A stretch of DNA of 62,654 bases. Source: Acidimicrobiia bacterium. Its GTDB lineage: Bacteria; Actinomycetota; Acidimicrobiia; Acidimicrobiales; Aldehydirespiratoraceae. A program made the position numbers and the translations under genes. Location: contig JAJEDD010000018.1 in NCBI GenBank assembly GCA_022821685.1, forward strand, positions 1-62,654, given 5' to 3'. Shown in pieces: positions 8,863-17,429 of this stretch; position 1 is the stretch's first letter; the number at the start of each line of letters is the position of its first letter. The notes beneath the pieces were generated by a model. The model was not told the origin of the DNA and did not search any database. It saw nothing but the letters and a program-made list of their open reading frames with translations.

Positions 8863-9038
8863 ATTTTGGTAGGCCTGGGCACATCGCAAGGACGCATGCC
8901 TGTCCGGCAGTACCCGCCGGCGGCCGCTACACGTGGCCCCGAGCACAAGACGGCACCCATCTTTGACACAGTCTCAAAGAATCTGCGGAGCCGCCGACTA
9001 GAACCTCACTGAAACCAGATCCGCACAAGGAGACCGCC

Positions 9039-9758
9039 ATGGCCAACCAACAGCCCACCAGATTCCTGTTCCTTGACGACTCCGGCCACCCGGCCCCCAA
9101 CTACGCCACCCGCGCCGTGGTGATAGGCGGCTTCTCCGTCGCGTCCGGCGATGTCGCCGCGATCAACCGCAGACTCGCCGGCGCGAAGGGTGGGATCTTC
9201 TCCGAACGGGGGCGACCATCTCAGTGGGAGGTGAAGGCAGCCCACATGATCCGGCCCCACCTGTGGAAGCGGCCCCGCAACCAGCAACTCGCGGGCGAGA
9301 TCGTCTCCATCCTGCGGGGCCTGGACTGCACCGTCTACACAGCCAGCATCTCCAAGACTCGCATGCACCACCAGATGACCCAGCGCACCACCATGCCGTT
9401 GCAACTCCAGGCGCTGGTCGAGCACTTCGCGGTTGAGTGTGCCCAACACCTCTCGGTCGGGGCCATCGTCATGGACCGCTCCAACCACCCCATCGACGCC
9501 CACGCAAGTCATTGCGCCGCCAGCTACGTGGTCTCCCAAGACCTGCCTCTGCACCCCACTGTGTACTACGCCGACTCGGTGACCTCCCAGCCGGTGCAGA
9601 TCGCCGATCTCATCTCAGGGGTCCGCCGCCGCGTCCTCGAGGGCGACACCTCCCTTCGCTCCATCGACGTCTCCCTGGGCTCTCTGCACCCAGATGCCCA
9701 ACGCTGGCCGCTCACCCACACCGGGCGGCGCTGGACCAATCGGATCGTCCTGTTCTGA
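9039..9758 (+). CDS. DUF3800 domain protein
   Basis: A 239-residue protein with a very good ribosome-binding site (AAGGAGACCGCC before the ATG). The N-terminal strand RFLFLDDSGHP and the C-terminal YADSVTSQPVQIADLISGVR segment are the two acidic signatures of DUF3800, a family with an RNase H-like fold and conserved aspartates. The middle contains RGLDCTVYTASI and VGAIVMDRSN, consistent with the alternating strands of that fold. DUF3800 genes are common as single genes in mobile and defence-rich DNA; the biochemical role is not established. It lies directly after the IS21 element and appears to be its own transcription unit. Confidence 0.82.
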   Translation: MANQQPTRFLFLDDSGHPAPNYATRAVVIGGFSVASGDVAAINRRLAGAKGGIFSERGRPSQWEVKAAHMIRPHLWKRPRNQQLAGEIVSILRGLDCTVYTASISKTRMHHQMTQRTTMPLQLQALVEHFAVECAQHLSVGAIVMDRSNHPIDAHASHCAASYVVSQDLPLHPTVYYADSVTSQPVQIADLISGVRRRVLEGDTSLRSIDVSLGSLHPDAQRWPLTHTGRRWTNRIVLF

Positions 9759-10161
9759 TGCTACGGCAAGCTCCTTGCAACACGCCTCTGCAGGCTGTAG
9801 CGTCTCAGGTGCCTGAAGGTCACGGTTAGTAGGCCACGGCTGAATTGACCGTATACCCCAGGTGCTGGGACCCCGGAACGCACGGGGTCCCTTTCCTTTG
9901 GGGCTTATATCGAATGGTGCCCAAACCGCTGGCCATCTCCTTGATCACCTCCGAAATGAAGTCCGGTGTAATCTGTCCGCATGCGGGTGAACATCTGCGA
10001 CCGCTGACATACCCACCCGCAGTGTCAAAGGCAAGCCCATGCGGGACCACGGACCCTTGGAACTCAGACTGCCAGAAACGCACAGGAACGCATAGGAAGA
10101 CAACCCGAAGTCCACCACGCCACGCCCACGAGAGGCCTCCTGACGGTTCGCGGGCCGGGCC
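9759..10161. other. Intergenic region without a convincing gene
   Basis: About 400 bases between DUF3800 and the AlkB-like gene, which converge on it. Short frames exist on both strands, but none has recognisable similarity, coding bias or a ribosome-binding site. It contains the strong hairpin at 9867-9891. The rest may be remnant accessory DNA. Confidence 0.5.
9867..9891 (+). terminator. GC-rich hairpin, probable terminator
   Basis: GGGACCCC pairs perfectly with GGGGTCCC across an 8-base loop and is followed by TTTCCTTT. It lies about 110 bases after the DUF3800 stop on the same strand. The T-rich tail is interrupted, so termination is likely but not certain. Being symmetric, it could also serve the convergent minus-strand gene. 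Confidence 0.6.
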
Positions 10162-10797
10162 TCAACCTGGCGCAGCTAGCCCGGCGTCTGCAATGGTACG
10201 AAACGTGATCGAGACGCGTCGTTGGCGCTTGGTCTTCTGGCCGTTCCAAGTGTCGGAGTGCCGTTTCGCAATGCCGTGACGCCACTTGGAGCGGGCATCG
10301 CCGTGGAGAAGGACGAGGCTGCCCGGCACCAAGCGCTGCACATGTTCGTCCCCAGTCGAATCGCAACGGAAGTCCATGTGGACCTCCGAGCCCAAGCTCA
10401 CGGTCGCAACAACGGGCCCGAAGCAGTCCCTGTCGATGTGGGGAGCGATCCCCTGTCCAGGCATGTACTCGTTGATGATCGCCTGTTCGAACGGCCGCTG
10501 GAGATCGAGCAGCTGCTTCACTTCGCCAGATGCAGCCTTACGCACCATGTTCGAAAGTTGTGCCAGCCACTCGGGCAATGGCCCGATGCGAGCCGTGTCA
10601 TCAAGTCTGCGGCTGGTGTAGTCGTACTTGTAGCCGAAGTGTATCACACGCCGGGAGAGATCTGTAAGCCATTCAGAGTCATTAATATACGAGAGCAGCC
10701 TGTCCTCCTGGAATGCATCCAAGAAGTCGGGGTGGTAGTCGAGTCCCGTGGGCGCGGTAGCTGTCTCCGCGTCCACCAGCGACAGTTGCAGGCTCAT
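10162..10797 (-). CDS. AlkB-like Fe(II)/2-oxoglutarate dioxygenase
   Basis: A 211-residue member of the AlkB superfamily, which removes alkyl groups from nucleic acid bases by oxidation with iron and 2-oxoglutarate. The iron ligands are visible as PHIDRD (HxD) and the distal histidine in WRHGIAKR. The 2-oxoglutarate-binding arginines are in QRRVSITFR at the C-terminus. The strand before the active site, INEYMPGQGIAPHID, is typical of AlkB proteins (N-x-Y-x-x-G-x-x-I-x-x-H-x-D). The length fits the family. It lies 20 bases downstream of the sigma factor gene on the same strand. The substrate, DNA or RNA, cannot be told from sequence. Confidence 0.88.
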   Translation of the reverse strand: MSLQLSLVDAETATAPTGLDYHPDFLDAFQEDRLLSYINDSEWLTDLSRRVIHFGYKYDYTSRRLDDTARIGPLPEWLAQLSNMVRKAASGEVKQLLDLQRPFEQAIINEYMPGQGIAPHIDRDCFGPVVATVSLGSEVHMDFRCDSTGDEHVQRLVPGSLVLLHGDARSKWRHGIAKRHSDTWNGQKTKRQRRVSITFRTIADAGLAAPG

Positions 10798-10817
10798 GTG
10801 CGCAAGATCCAGCGGGG

Positions 10818-11765
10818 CTAGACGTTTAGGAGGTCTCTGGCTCCTGTGTCGCTGGAGGGGTGGCGGAGCTTGGACATGGCCCTTGCCTCGATTTGGCGGA
10901 TGCGCTCCCGGGTCAGGTTGAAGTGCTCGCCGACCTCCTCGAGGGTGCGGGGCTCTCCCCGGTCTAGGCCGAAGCGCAGCTTGAGGATGTCGCGCTCGCG
11001 CTCGTCGAGCGGTGACAGCAGGCGCATGATCTCGTTGGGCAGCATGGTGGTGGCCGCGGTGTCGAAGGGCGAATCGATGGACCGGTCCTCCACCACATCG
11101 CCCAACTCCGCGTCGCCGTCCTGGCGCAGCGGCTCCGACAGCGACAGCGGCTCGGACTGGAAGCGCAGCGCCTCAGTGACCTTGTCCTCGGGCATCTCCA
11201 CCTCGGCGGCCAGCTCAACCAGGGTGGGCGGGCGGCCGTACTTCAGCTCCAGGCGGGAGCGGGCCTTCTGGAGGCGGGCCAGCGTGTCGCCGGCGTGTAC
11301 CGGCAGCCGGATGGTGCGGCCGGTGTTGGCGATACCCCGGGTGATGGCCTGGCGGATCCACCAGGTGGCGTAGGTGGAGAACTTGAAGCCCTTGCGCCAG
11401 TCGAACTTCTCGACCGCGTGCATCAGCCCGAGGTTGCCCTCCTGGATCAGGTCGAGCAGCGGCAGGCCCGATGCCTGGTACTTCTTGGCAATGGAGACCA
11501 CCAGCCGAAGGTTCGACTGCACGAAGGTGCGCTCGGACTCCAGCCCCCGCCGATCCTTGCGGCGCAACTCCCGGCGGCGGTGGTCGGTCAGGCTGCCGGG
11601 GGCGGCCTCCTTGAGCTCCTTGCGAGCGGCCATCCCGACTTCGATGTCCTGGGCCAGCCGGACCTCGTCGTCCTTGGTCAGCAGCGGGTACTGGCCGATG
11701 TCGGTGAGATAGAGGCGGACCAGGTCCTCCTCATCCCTCTCAACTCGCTCCTTGACCTTTACCAC
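10818..11765 (-). CDS. Group 2 sigma-70 family RNA polymerase sigma factor
   Basis: About 315 residues with all the main sigma-70 regions but no region 1.1. Region 1.2 is DLVRLYLTDIGQYPLLTKDD, and region 2 contains LIQEGNLGLMHAVEKFDW and STYATWWIRQAI for -10 binding and DNA melting. Region 3 follows (PVHAGDTLARL), then region 4 with TLEEVGEHFNLTRERIRQIE for -35 recognition. This is the HrdB/SigB-like layout of non-essential primary-like sigma factors in actinobacteria. I chose GTG 11765, which has GGGCGGGGG just upstream; a TTG at 11786 is the alternative. The upstream region carries a copy of the dispersed repeat. Confidence 0.9.
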   Translation of the reverse strand: MVKVKERVERDEEDLVRLYLTDIGQYPLLTKDDEVRLAQDIEVGMAARKELKEAAPGSLTDHRRRELRRKDRRGLESERTFVQSNLRLVVSIAKKYQASGLPLLDLIQEGNLGLMHAVEKFDWRKGFKFSTYATWWIRQAITRGIANTGRTIRLPVHAGDTLARLQKARSRLELKYGRPPTLVELAAEVEMPEDKVTEALRFQSEPLSLSEPLRQDGDAELGDVVEDRSIDSPFDTAATTMLPNEIMRLLSPLDERERDILKLRFGLDRGEPRTLEEVGEHFNLTRERIRQIEARAMSKLRHPSSDTGARDLLNV

Positions 11766-11904
11766 GTACCCCCGCCCCGGGTTCAAAGGAGCCGGTCTTC
11801 AAACGACCGCCGCCGCGCCATTGCTGCGCTGAACGATAACGACGAATTCCCCATCGCCAACCACGCCCTTGCGGGACCCTGGGACGCTCGTCTAGCTGAG
11901 CTAA

Positions 11905-12036
11905 GAGGCCGAGCGAATAGGTGAGCGAATCCGGTTCATACGGGCGAGGCCGTGGCCCGAGCGGCCCGTGAGCGCAGCGAACAAGAGCGGGAAAGACACC
12001 CTTGCGACGCAACAGACTCTCACCTATTTGCGCTCG
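11905..12036 (+). repeat. Dispersed intergenic repeat, copy A
   Basis: About 130 bases beginning GAGGCCGAGCGAATAGG and containing GAGCGGCCCGTGAGCGCAGC. It matches copies at 17430-17564 (same orientation) and 44877-45007 (inverted) almost base for base. It fills most of the gap between the sigma factor start and the hypothetical gene ending at 12039. No open frame is conserved among the copies and no terminal inverted repeats are evident. Confidence 0.85.
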
Positions 12037-12038
12037 CT

Positions 12039-12650
12039 CTAGGGCCAATCTTCGGGCCGTAGGACCGAGGGTGCGACGATGCCGCCCGCGGCGGCAAGCA
12101 CACGCTCAGCGTCGTTCACGGCGCCGCCACCGGAGGGCTCGCCGCCCGCGGTGGTGAGAGCGCGCTCGGCTTCGTTCGCAGCGGTGTTGTCGGGGGGCTC
12201 GCGGCCGCGCTCGCGGTCCAAGTCGAACCCGAGCGAGCGCGTCGCTGAGATCAGAGCGCCGTCACAGTGGGGCGCAGCACGCTCGCAGATCTCGGCGTAG
12301 ACACGCAGGAACTCAGGCACCAGCACGTTCCGGGCGATGTCTAGGCGCTCCGCCGGTCCCTCCAACGCCGCGATCTCATCGAGCGCGGCTACCAGCGCCG
12401 CGTCGGCGGGGGCGGCCTGTCGCCAAGGGGCCATCAGCTCGGAGTCGGGTTGGAGCCCGTCGAGCATCTCGCGGTGCGCGCCGAGCCGGCGGCTCAGCTC
12501 CGACAACTCGACCGCCGCCTCAGCATGCTCGGGCGCAGCCGCGGCCTGCTCGGCCCAGGCCCCGAGCACCTCCGACAGCCGGCCGCAGGTCCAGCGCAGG
12601 GTGCATACCAGCTGGGCCGTCTGCGCGACCGAGTAGCCGCGGCTCATCAT
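12039..12650 (-). CDS. Hypothetical protein with Ala-rich tandem tail (203 aa)
   Basis: Starts at ATG 12650, which overlaps the NAD synthetase stop (ATGA), so the two are probably co-translated. The main part, residues 1-150, is helical and Ala/Leu rich (CTLRWTCGRLSEVLGAWAEQ, a conserved-looking IARNVLVPEFLRVYAEICER), with no signal peptide. The tail contains two related units, NEAERALTTAGG and NDAERVLAAAGG, encoded by similar DNA. The start of those units (GCCGAGCG) resembles the start of the dispersed repeat. No family recognised. It could be a helical-bundle protein partnered with NadE. Confidence 0.65.
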   Translation of the reverse strand: MMSRGYSVAQTAQLVCTLRWTCGRLSEVLGAWAEQAAAAPEHAEAAVELSELSRRLGAHREMLDGLQPDSELMAPWRQAAPADAALVAALDEIAALEGPAERLDIARNVLVPEFLRVYAEICERAAPHCDGALISATRSLGFDLDRERGREPPDNTAANEAERALTTAGGEPSGGGAVNDAERVLAAAGGIVAPSVLRPEDWP

Positions 12651-14527
12651 CGGGGGTCGGTGCTCGTAGAGCGGTAGCGGTTGATTATTGGCATGCGTCG
12701 GTCTCGGCCGAAGGCTCGGCCGGTGAGGCGGGGACCGATCGGCGTCTGTCGGCGCTTGTACTCGGCGGTGTCCACCAGGCGGCACACCCGCTCCACAACC
12801 TCCGGCGCAGCGATCGTCGCCGCTTGGATCTCGCCTACGTCCTGAAGCTCCTCCACATAGCGGCGCAGTATGGGGTCGAGCACCTCGTAAGGGGGCAGCG
12901 ACTGGTCGTCGCGCTGGCCGGGGGCCAGCTCCGCTGAGGGCGCCTTGGCAAGCACGGCCGCGGGGATCACCTCACCGCCGGCCCAGCCGCCCAGGTCGTA
13001 GTCGTCGAGCAGCCCCGCCGGGATCGACTCGTCGCCGGGCTGCTCGTTGCGCCACCGGCACAGCTCGTACACGTCGAGCTTCCAGAGGTCCGAGATCACC
13101 GCGAACGCTCCGGCGGTGTCGCCGTAGAGGGTCGAGTAGCCCACCGCCAGCTCGCTCTTGTTGCCGGTGGTCAGCACCAGCCAGCCATTCTCATTGGCCA
13201 GCGCCATCAGGGTCGTGCCCCGAATGCGGGCCTGAAGGTTCTGGTCGGTGAGCCCGCCCGGCTCCAGTCCGCCCCCAATCTCAGCTTCGAGCATGTCGGC
13301 CAGTGCGGTGTGGGCCGGCTCGATGCCCACGATGCAGATGTCGATTCCGAGGTTGGCGGCCAGCTTCTCAGCATCGGCCACCGAGTGGTCGCTGGAGTGG
13401 CGCGACGGCATCAGCACGCCGTGGACACGGTCTGATCCCACCGCATCCACCGCGACCGCCGCGGTCAGCGAGGAATCCACCCCACCGGAGAGGCCCACGC
13501 ACACGTCTGTGAACCCGCTCTTGGCCACATAGTCGCGGGTGGCCAGAACCAGCGCGAACCAGCGCTGAGCGGCGCAGCTCATCAGTTGCACCCGGGGAGC
13601 GGCCCGACGCCGGCCATCTGCTGCCGGCTCGCTCGCCGGAGTGACCGGGATGACCGAGCACCTCGGCACCTCGACCGTCGAGCACTGAGAAGGCGACAGA
13701 TCCACATCGAAGATGTCGACAGACTCCGTGAACGACACGCATCGGGCCGCCACCGCCCCGTCGGCGCCGACCACGAAGGAGCCGCCGTCGAACACGAGCT
13801 CGTCTTGGCCGCCGACCAGGTTGACGCACACCACCGGGACGCCCGCCTGCGCGGCACGCCGGCCGATCACCTGCTCGCGCACCTGCTGCTTGCCGGTCCG
13901 GAACGGCGATCCGTTGAGATTCAGCACCAGCTGGGCGCCGGCCTGGGCCAGGTCGGCTACCGGGCCGTCGGGCACCCAGGCATCCTCGCACACGGTCACC
14001 CCCACGACCGCTCCGCCGATCTCGAACAGCGGCGGCGCCTCGACACCGGGCCGGAAGTGGCGCAGTTCGTCGAACACGTCGTAGTTGGGCAGGTGGCGCT
14101 TGCGGTAAACGCCGTGCACCCGGCCTCCTGCGCATACCGCCACCGCGTTGTAGGCCTCGCTGAACGTCTCGACGCCGGCCATGTCGGGCACCGGCCGCCG
14201 CGATTCACCGACGCCGTCGACGAAGCCGACCACGGCTGCACAGTCGCCCGTCGCCGCAGCGAAGCCCTCGAGGGCGGCCCGGCTGGCAGCCACGAATCCG
14301 GGCCGCAGCACTAGGTCTTCGGGCGGATAGCCGGTGATGGCCAACTCGGGCAGCACCGCGACCTGTGCTCCGGCGGCTTCAGCTTGGGCCAGCGCCTCAG
14401 CAGCTAGGGACGCGTTGGCTCCCAGCGCACCGACGGTGGGGTTGACCTGGCAGATCGCCACCCGCAAGCGTTCGGGTCCCGTCCCGCCGGAATCTCGCTC
14501 AAACGGTGATCCGCGCTGGCGAGCCAT
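12647..14527 (-). CDS. nadE: Glutamine-dependent NAD+ synthetase
   Basis: About 626 residues forming the two-domain enzyme that amidates deamido-NAD to NAD+ using ammonia from glutamine. The N-terminal nitrilase-like glutaminase domain shows the Glu (PELAITGYPPED), Lys (YRKRHLPNYDVFDE) and Cys (VTVCEDAWV) triad. The C-terminal synthetase domain has the P-loop GLSGGVDSSLTAAVA and TTGNKSELAVGYSTLYGD. The length fits the large actinobacterial form. ATG 14527 is chosen; the frame continues 10 codons upstream, and the conserved domain begins only at RVAICQVNPTVG about 20 residues later. The next gene overlaps its stop by four bases. Confidence 0.96.
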   Translation of the reverse strand: MARQRGSPFERDSGGTGPERLRVAICQVNPTVGALGANASLAAEALAQAEAAGAQVAVLPELAITGYPPEDLVLRPGFVAASRAALEGFAAATGDCAAVVGFVDGVGESRRPVPDMAGVETFSEAYNAVAVCAGGRVHGVYRKRHLPNYDVFDELRHFRPGVEAPPLFEIGGAVVGVTVCEDAWVPDGPVADLAQAGAQLVLNLNGSPFRTGKQQVREQVIGRRAAQAGVPVVCVNLVGGQDELVFDGGSFVVGADGAVAARCVSFTESVDIFDVDLSPSQCSTVEVPRCSVIPVTPASEPAADGRRRAAPRVQLMSCAAQRWFALVLATRDYVAKSGFTDVCVGLSGGVDSSLTAAVAVDAVGSDRVHGVLMPSRHSSDHSVADAEKLAANLGIDICIVGIEPAHTALADMLEAEIGGGLEPGGLTDQNLQARIRGTTLMALANENGWLVLTTGNKSELAVGYSTLYGDTAGAFAVISDLWKLDVYELCRWRNEQPGDESIPAGLLDDYDLGGWAGGEVIPAAVLAKAPSAELAPGQRDDQSLPPYEVLDPILRRYVEELQDVGEIQAATIAAPEVVERVCRLVDTAEYKRRQTPIGPRLTGRAFGRDRRMPIINRYRSTSTDPR

Positions 14528-14530
14528 CAG

Positions 14531-14582
14531 AGGCCGAGCGAGCAAGCGCGCAGCCACAGCCCATACGGGCGGAGCCGGGGGC
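14531..14582 (+). repeat. Degenerate fragment of the dispersed repeat
   Basis: Contains GAGGCCGAGCGAGCA and, shortly after, CCCATACGGGCGGAGCCG, matching two blocks of the left half of copies A-C in order. It has diverged and is shorter. A second fragment matching the middle block (CGGCCCGTGAGCACAGCGAA) lies at 15779-15825 on the other side of the glutamine synthetase gene. Confidence 0.5.
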
Positions 14583-14621
14583 GGTGTTGCCGAAGTCTGG
14601 GTGACCGGTGCGCGGCAGGGT

Positions 14622-14667
14622 TCAGCCGCAGCTGACGAGCGCCGAAAAGATGGTCCTCGTCAGCAGC
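14622..14667 (-). repeat. Diverged duplicate of the glutamine synthetase 3' end
   Basis: Read on the minus strand in the same frame as the upstream gene, this stretch encodes LLTRTIFSALVSCG followed by a stop. It mirrors the real C-terminus LLTRTICEALVGYG. The two stops are 69 bases apart, exactly 23 codons, pointing to an in-frame tandem duplication of the gene end. Confidence 0.75.
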
Positions 14668-14690
14668 CATCGCCGACCAGGGCGGCTGGA

Positions 14691-15713
14691 TCAGCCGTAG
14701 CCGACGAGCGCCTCGCAGATGGTCCTCGTCAGCAGGGCGGTCACATGGTAGGGATCGGCGTTGGCGTTGGGCCGGCGGTCCTCGATGTAGCCCTTGCCGT
14801 CGCGGGCCACCTGCCAGGGGATGCGCACCGACGCGCCCCGGTCCGACACCCCGTAGGAGTACTGGTCGTACCGCTCGGTCTCGTGCTCGCCGGTGAGGCG
14901 GAACTCGATGCCCGCGCCGTAGCCGCCCAGATGCTCCTCAGGCTTGCCGGCCTTGCCCAGCGCCTCGCACGCCGCGATGATCGGCTCGTAGCCCTCGCGC
15001 ATGGACTTGGTCGACACGTTGGTGTGCATGCCCGCACCATTCCAGTCGCCCAGCATCGGCTTGGGCTCGATGGTCACCTCGATGCCGTGCTTCTCAGCGA
15101 GACGGAACAGCAGGTAGCGGGCCACCCAGATGTGGTCGGCCACGGTCACGGTGTCGAGCGGCCCAATCTGGAACTCCCACTGGCCCGGCATCACCTCGGC
15201 GTTGGTGCCCGCGATGGTCAACCCAGCCTGGATGCACGCGGTGGTGTGCTCCTCGATCAGATCCCGACCCGAGATACGCCCGGCGCCCACGCCGCAGTAG
15301 TAGGGGCCCTGCGGCGGCGGGAACCCCGCGGGGGGGAACCCGGCCGGCCACCGGGTGGTGGCGTCGAGCAGCGTGTATTCCTGCTCCATGCCGAACCACG
15401 GATCCTGGTCCTTGTACTTCTCGTACACGGCCACGCACTCGGCCCGCCGGTTGGTGGGATGCGGCGAAAGGTCACGGGTGAGCAGCGTCTCGCACAGCAC
15501 CAGGATGTTGTCGCCGCCGCGGACCGGATCTCCACAGGTGAACACCGGCTTCAGCACCACGTCGGAGTTGTCGCCGGTGGCCTGATTAGTCGACGAACCG
15601 TCGAAACCCCAGATCGGGGGGGCCTCGTCGTTCTTCAGGATCTTCGTCTTGGTGCGGATCTCGCCCACCGGCTCCACGCCGTCGATCCACAGGTATTCGG
15701 CCCGATAAGTCAC
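14691..15713 (-). CDS. glnII: Glutamine synthetase, eukaryotic-like type II
   Basis: A 340-residue GSII enzyme that makes glutamine from glutamate and ammonia with ATP. The short length and the motif set distinguish it from the 470-residue GlnA: WGFDGSSTNQATGDNSDVVL near the N-terminus, WFGMEQEYTLLD for metal and glutamate binding, GTNAEVMPGQWEFQIG, and SDRGASVRIPW. The adenylylation tyrosine region of type I enzymes is absent. ATG 15713 gives the expected N-terminus (YRAEYLWIDG). The gene stands alone on its strand, flanked by fragments of the dispersed repeat and followed by a duplicated copy of its own tail. Confidence 0.95.
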   Translation of the reverse strand: MTYRAEYLWIDGVEPVGEIRTKTKILKNDEAPPIWGFDGSSTNQATGDNSDVVLKPVFTCGDPVRGGDNILVLCETLLTRDLSPHPTNRRAECVAVYEKYKDQDPWFGMEQEYTLLDATTRWPAGFPPAGFPPPQGPYYCGVGAGRISGRDLIEEHTTACIQAGLTIAGTNAEVMPGQWEFQIGPLDTVTVADHIWVARYLLFRLAEKHGIEVTIEPKPMLGDWNGAGMHTNVSTKSMREGYEPIIAACEALGKAGKPEEHLGGYGAGIEFRLTGEHETERYDQYSYGVSDRGASVRIPWQVARDGKGYIEDRRPNANADPYHVTALLTRTICEALVGYG

Positions 15714-15849
15714 GTCAACTCCTCGCTGTGCTTGGTTCCGCTACTCGGTTCGCAACGCTGAATGAGGGTAGCGGTGTCAGCGGCCCGTGAGCACAGCGAA
15801 CAGGAGCGCGAAACACAGCAACCCGAGAGCGCAGCCAATCAGAGCGGGA

Positions 15850-16638
15850 TCAGCCGCGATGGTCGGCCCACCAGCGGTCCAGCCGGCGCAGCAGCTCCTC
15901 GGGGGGGAGCACCCCCTCGGCGCGCTTGAGTTCCAGCAGCCAGGCGAGGGCCCGGCCCACATCGGGGCCGGGGGGCAGGCCGAGATGGGCCATGACCGCG
16001 GCGCCGTCGATCTGGGGCCGCTCAGCCGCCTTGCGCTCGGCTTCGGCCAGCTCCGCGATGCGGCGCTCAAGGTCGTCGATCTGGCGGTGTAGGTCGGCCT
16101 CCTTCTGGCGGTTGCGGGTGGTGCAGTCCGATCGCACCAGCTGGTTGAGGCGGCCCAGCAGCGGCCCGGCGTCGCGGGCATAGCGGCGCACCGCCGCGTC
16201 GCTCCACCCCGACGCGTAGCCCTTGAAGCGGCCCGACAGCCGCACCAACTCACTCACCTCGTCCACCATGGGCTCGTCGAAGCCGAGCGCGGCCAGCCGC
16301 TTGCGGGTCATCCGGGCGCCGACCGCCTCGTGGTGGCGGAAGGTCACCTCGCCGTGCTCGTAGCTGCGGGTGCGGGGCTTGCCGATGTCGTGGAACAGCG
16401 CGGCCAGCCTGACCACCAGGTCGTCGGGCGTCTTGGCCACCACCGCCACGGTGTGGGCCAGCACGTCCTTGTGCCGGTGGATCGGGTCCTGCTCCATCTG
16501 CAGATCGGGAAGCTCTGGAACGATCTCGGCCATCCTGCCCCGGTCGATGGCCGACCACAGCCGGGGCGCGGGATTGTCGCCGCGGAGCAGCTCGCAGAGT
16601 TCTGCTCGATTTGCCGTCTGGACATCCACGATGGTCAC
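15850..16638 (-). CDS. HD-domain protein like the C-terminal half of CCA-adding enzyme/PcnA
   Basis: A 262-residue protein that corresponds to the rear half of actinobacterial tRNA nucleotidyltransferase/poly(A) polymerase. It begins with the RNA-binding 'neck' region (PAPRLWSAIDRGRMAEIVPE, QMEQDPIHRHKDVLAHT), then the HD phosphohydrolase motif ALFHDIGKPRTR with downstream RHHEAVGARM and a C-terminal coiled region. The N-terminal nucleotidyltransferase head (GxS, DxD) is missing. The DNA before the start contains the promoter of a divergent gene, not a hidden head. It may act as a stand-alone HD phosphohydrolase. This is a shortened family member, not a plain pcnA. Confidence 0.75.
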   Translation of the reverse strand: MTIVDVQTANRAELCELLRGDNPAPRLWSAIDRGRMAEIVPELPDLQMEQDPIHRHKDVLAHTVAVVAKTPDDLVVRLAALFHDIGKPRTRSYEHGEVTFRHHEAVGARMTRKRLAALGFDEPMVDEVSELVRLSGRFKGYASGWSDAAVRRYARDAGPLLGRLNQLVRSDCTTRNRQKEADLHRQIDDLERRIAELAEAERKAAERPQIDGAAVMAHLGLPPGPDVGRALAWLLELKRAEGVLPPEELLRRLDRWWADHRG

Positions 16639-16730
16639 CGCAATGCAGCCTATGATCCGGCCTCAGTGTTCGGTCCGCGACGACGGGGCCGGATCCGAGG
16701 TGTATGGTGGGCACCCGAAAGGAGTTCCTC

Positions 16731-17387
16731 ATGCGATCACTGAGGCTCGGAACCGCAGTCTTCGCGCTGGCGCTGGTGGCGGCGGCGTGCAGCGACGACG
16801 AGAACGGCGAGGACGAGCCGGTCGAAGAGGTGACTACCACCACCACCGTGGCCGCTGCTCCCGCTACTACCCAGCCCTTGGTGACCACACCGACCACCGC
16901 GCCGGAGGCTCCGCCGCCCACCACCGTCGTCGAGGCGGCACCGACCACGAGCACCACCGCGCCGCCCGAGGTCGGCGGTTTGGGGCCGGCGGTGGCGCCG
17001 ATCAACGTGCGCTGCCAGGCCGGCAACGCCGCCAACGAGCTGCTGGTCGAGTTCGACGCTCTCCCCGATCCCTCCGATGTCGCCAAGATCCGGGTCTATG
17101 TGTCGGTGGACGGCGGGCCGATGATCACCAACGCCGAGTACACCGTCGATCAGGTCGACACCACCCGCTCCGGCGGTACCCGCTGGGCCGCTCGGGCCCG
17201 AAGCCTGCCGCCGAACGTGCCCCTGCGGCTCGCGGCAACATCCTTCAACCAGCTGGGCCAGGAATCGGGCTGGTACATCGTGGAGGCCTCCTACACCGGT
17301 GCGGGCGAACCCTGCGGCACTCCGCTGCCTCCGCCGGTTTGCACCGCCGGCTGCGAAGAGGCAGGCGAGGGCGAGCCCACGCAGTAA
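16731..17387 (+). CDS. Putative lipoprotein with Thr/Pro-rich linker
   Basis: A 218-residue exported protein starting at ATG 16731 with AAGGAG 7 bases before. A lipoprotein signal peptide ends at the lipobox LVAAAC (cysteine at about 22). It is followed by an acidic stretch, about 60 residues of Thr/Pro/Ala-rich linker, and a globular domain of about 110 residues with strands typical of a fibronectin/Ig-like fold (ELLVEFDALPDPSDVAKIRV, WAARARSLPPNVPLRLAATS). Four cysteines near the C-terminus could form disulphides. It is divergent from the HD gene. No specific function can be assigned. Confidence 0.75.
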   Translation: MRSLRLGTAVFALALVAAACSDDENGEDEPVEEVTTTTTVAAAPATTQPLVTTPTTAPEAPPPTTVVEAAPTTSTTAPPEVGGLGPAVAPINVRCQAGNAANELLVEFDALPDPSDVAKIRVYVSVDGGPMITNAEYTVDQVDTTRSGGTRWAARARSLPPNVPLRLAATSFNQLGQESGWYIVEASYTGAGEPCGTPLPPPVCTAGCEEAGEGEPTQ

Positions 17388-17429
17388 CTCCCCGGCCGCT
17401 ATTCGCGCTGACCGGTGGACCGGACCTTC

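Noticed and set aside
6503..8870. Target-site duplication of the IS21 element
   Set aside because: Flanks read attgg and atttt, with no exact repeat of 4-8 bases at the assigned ends.
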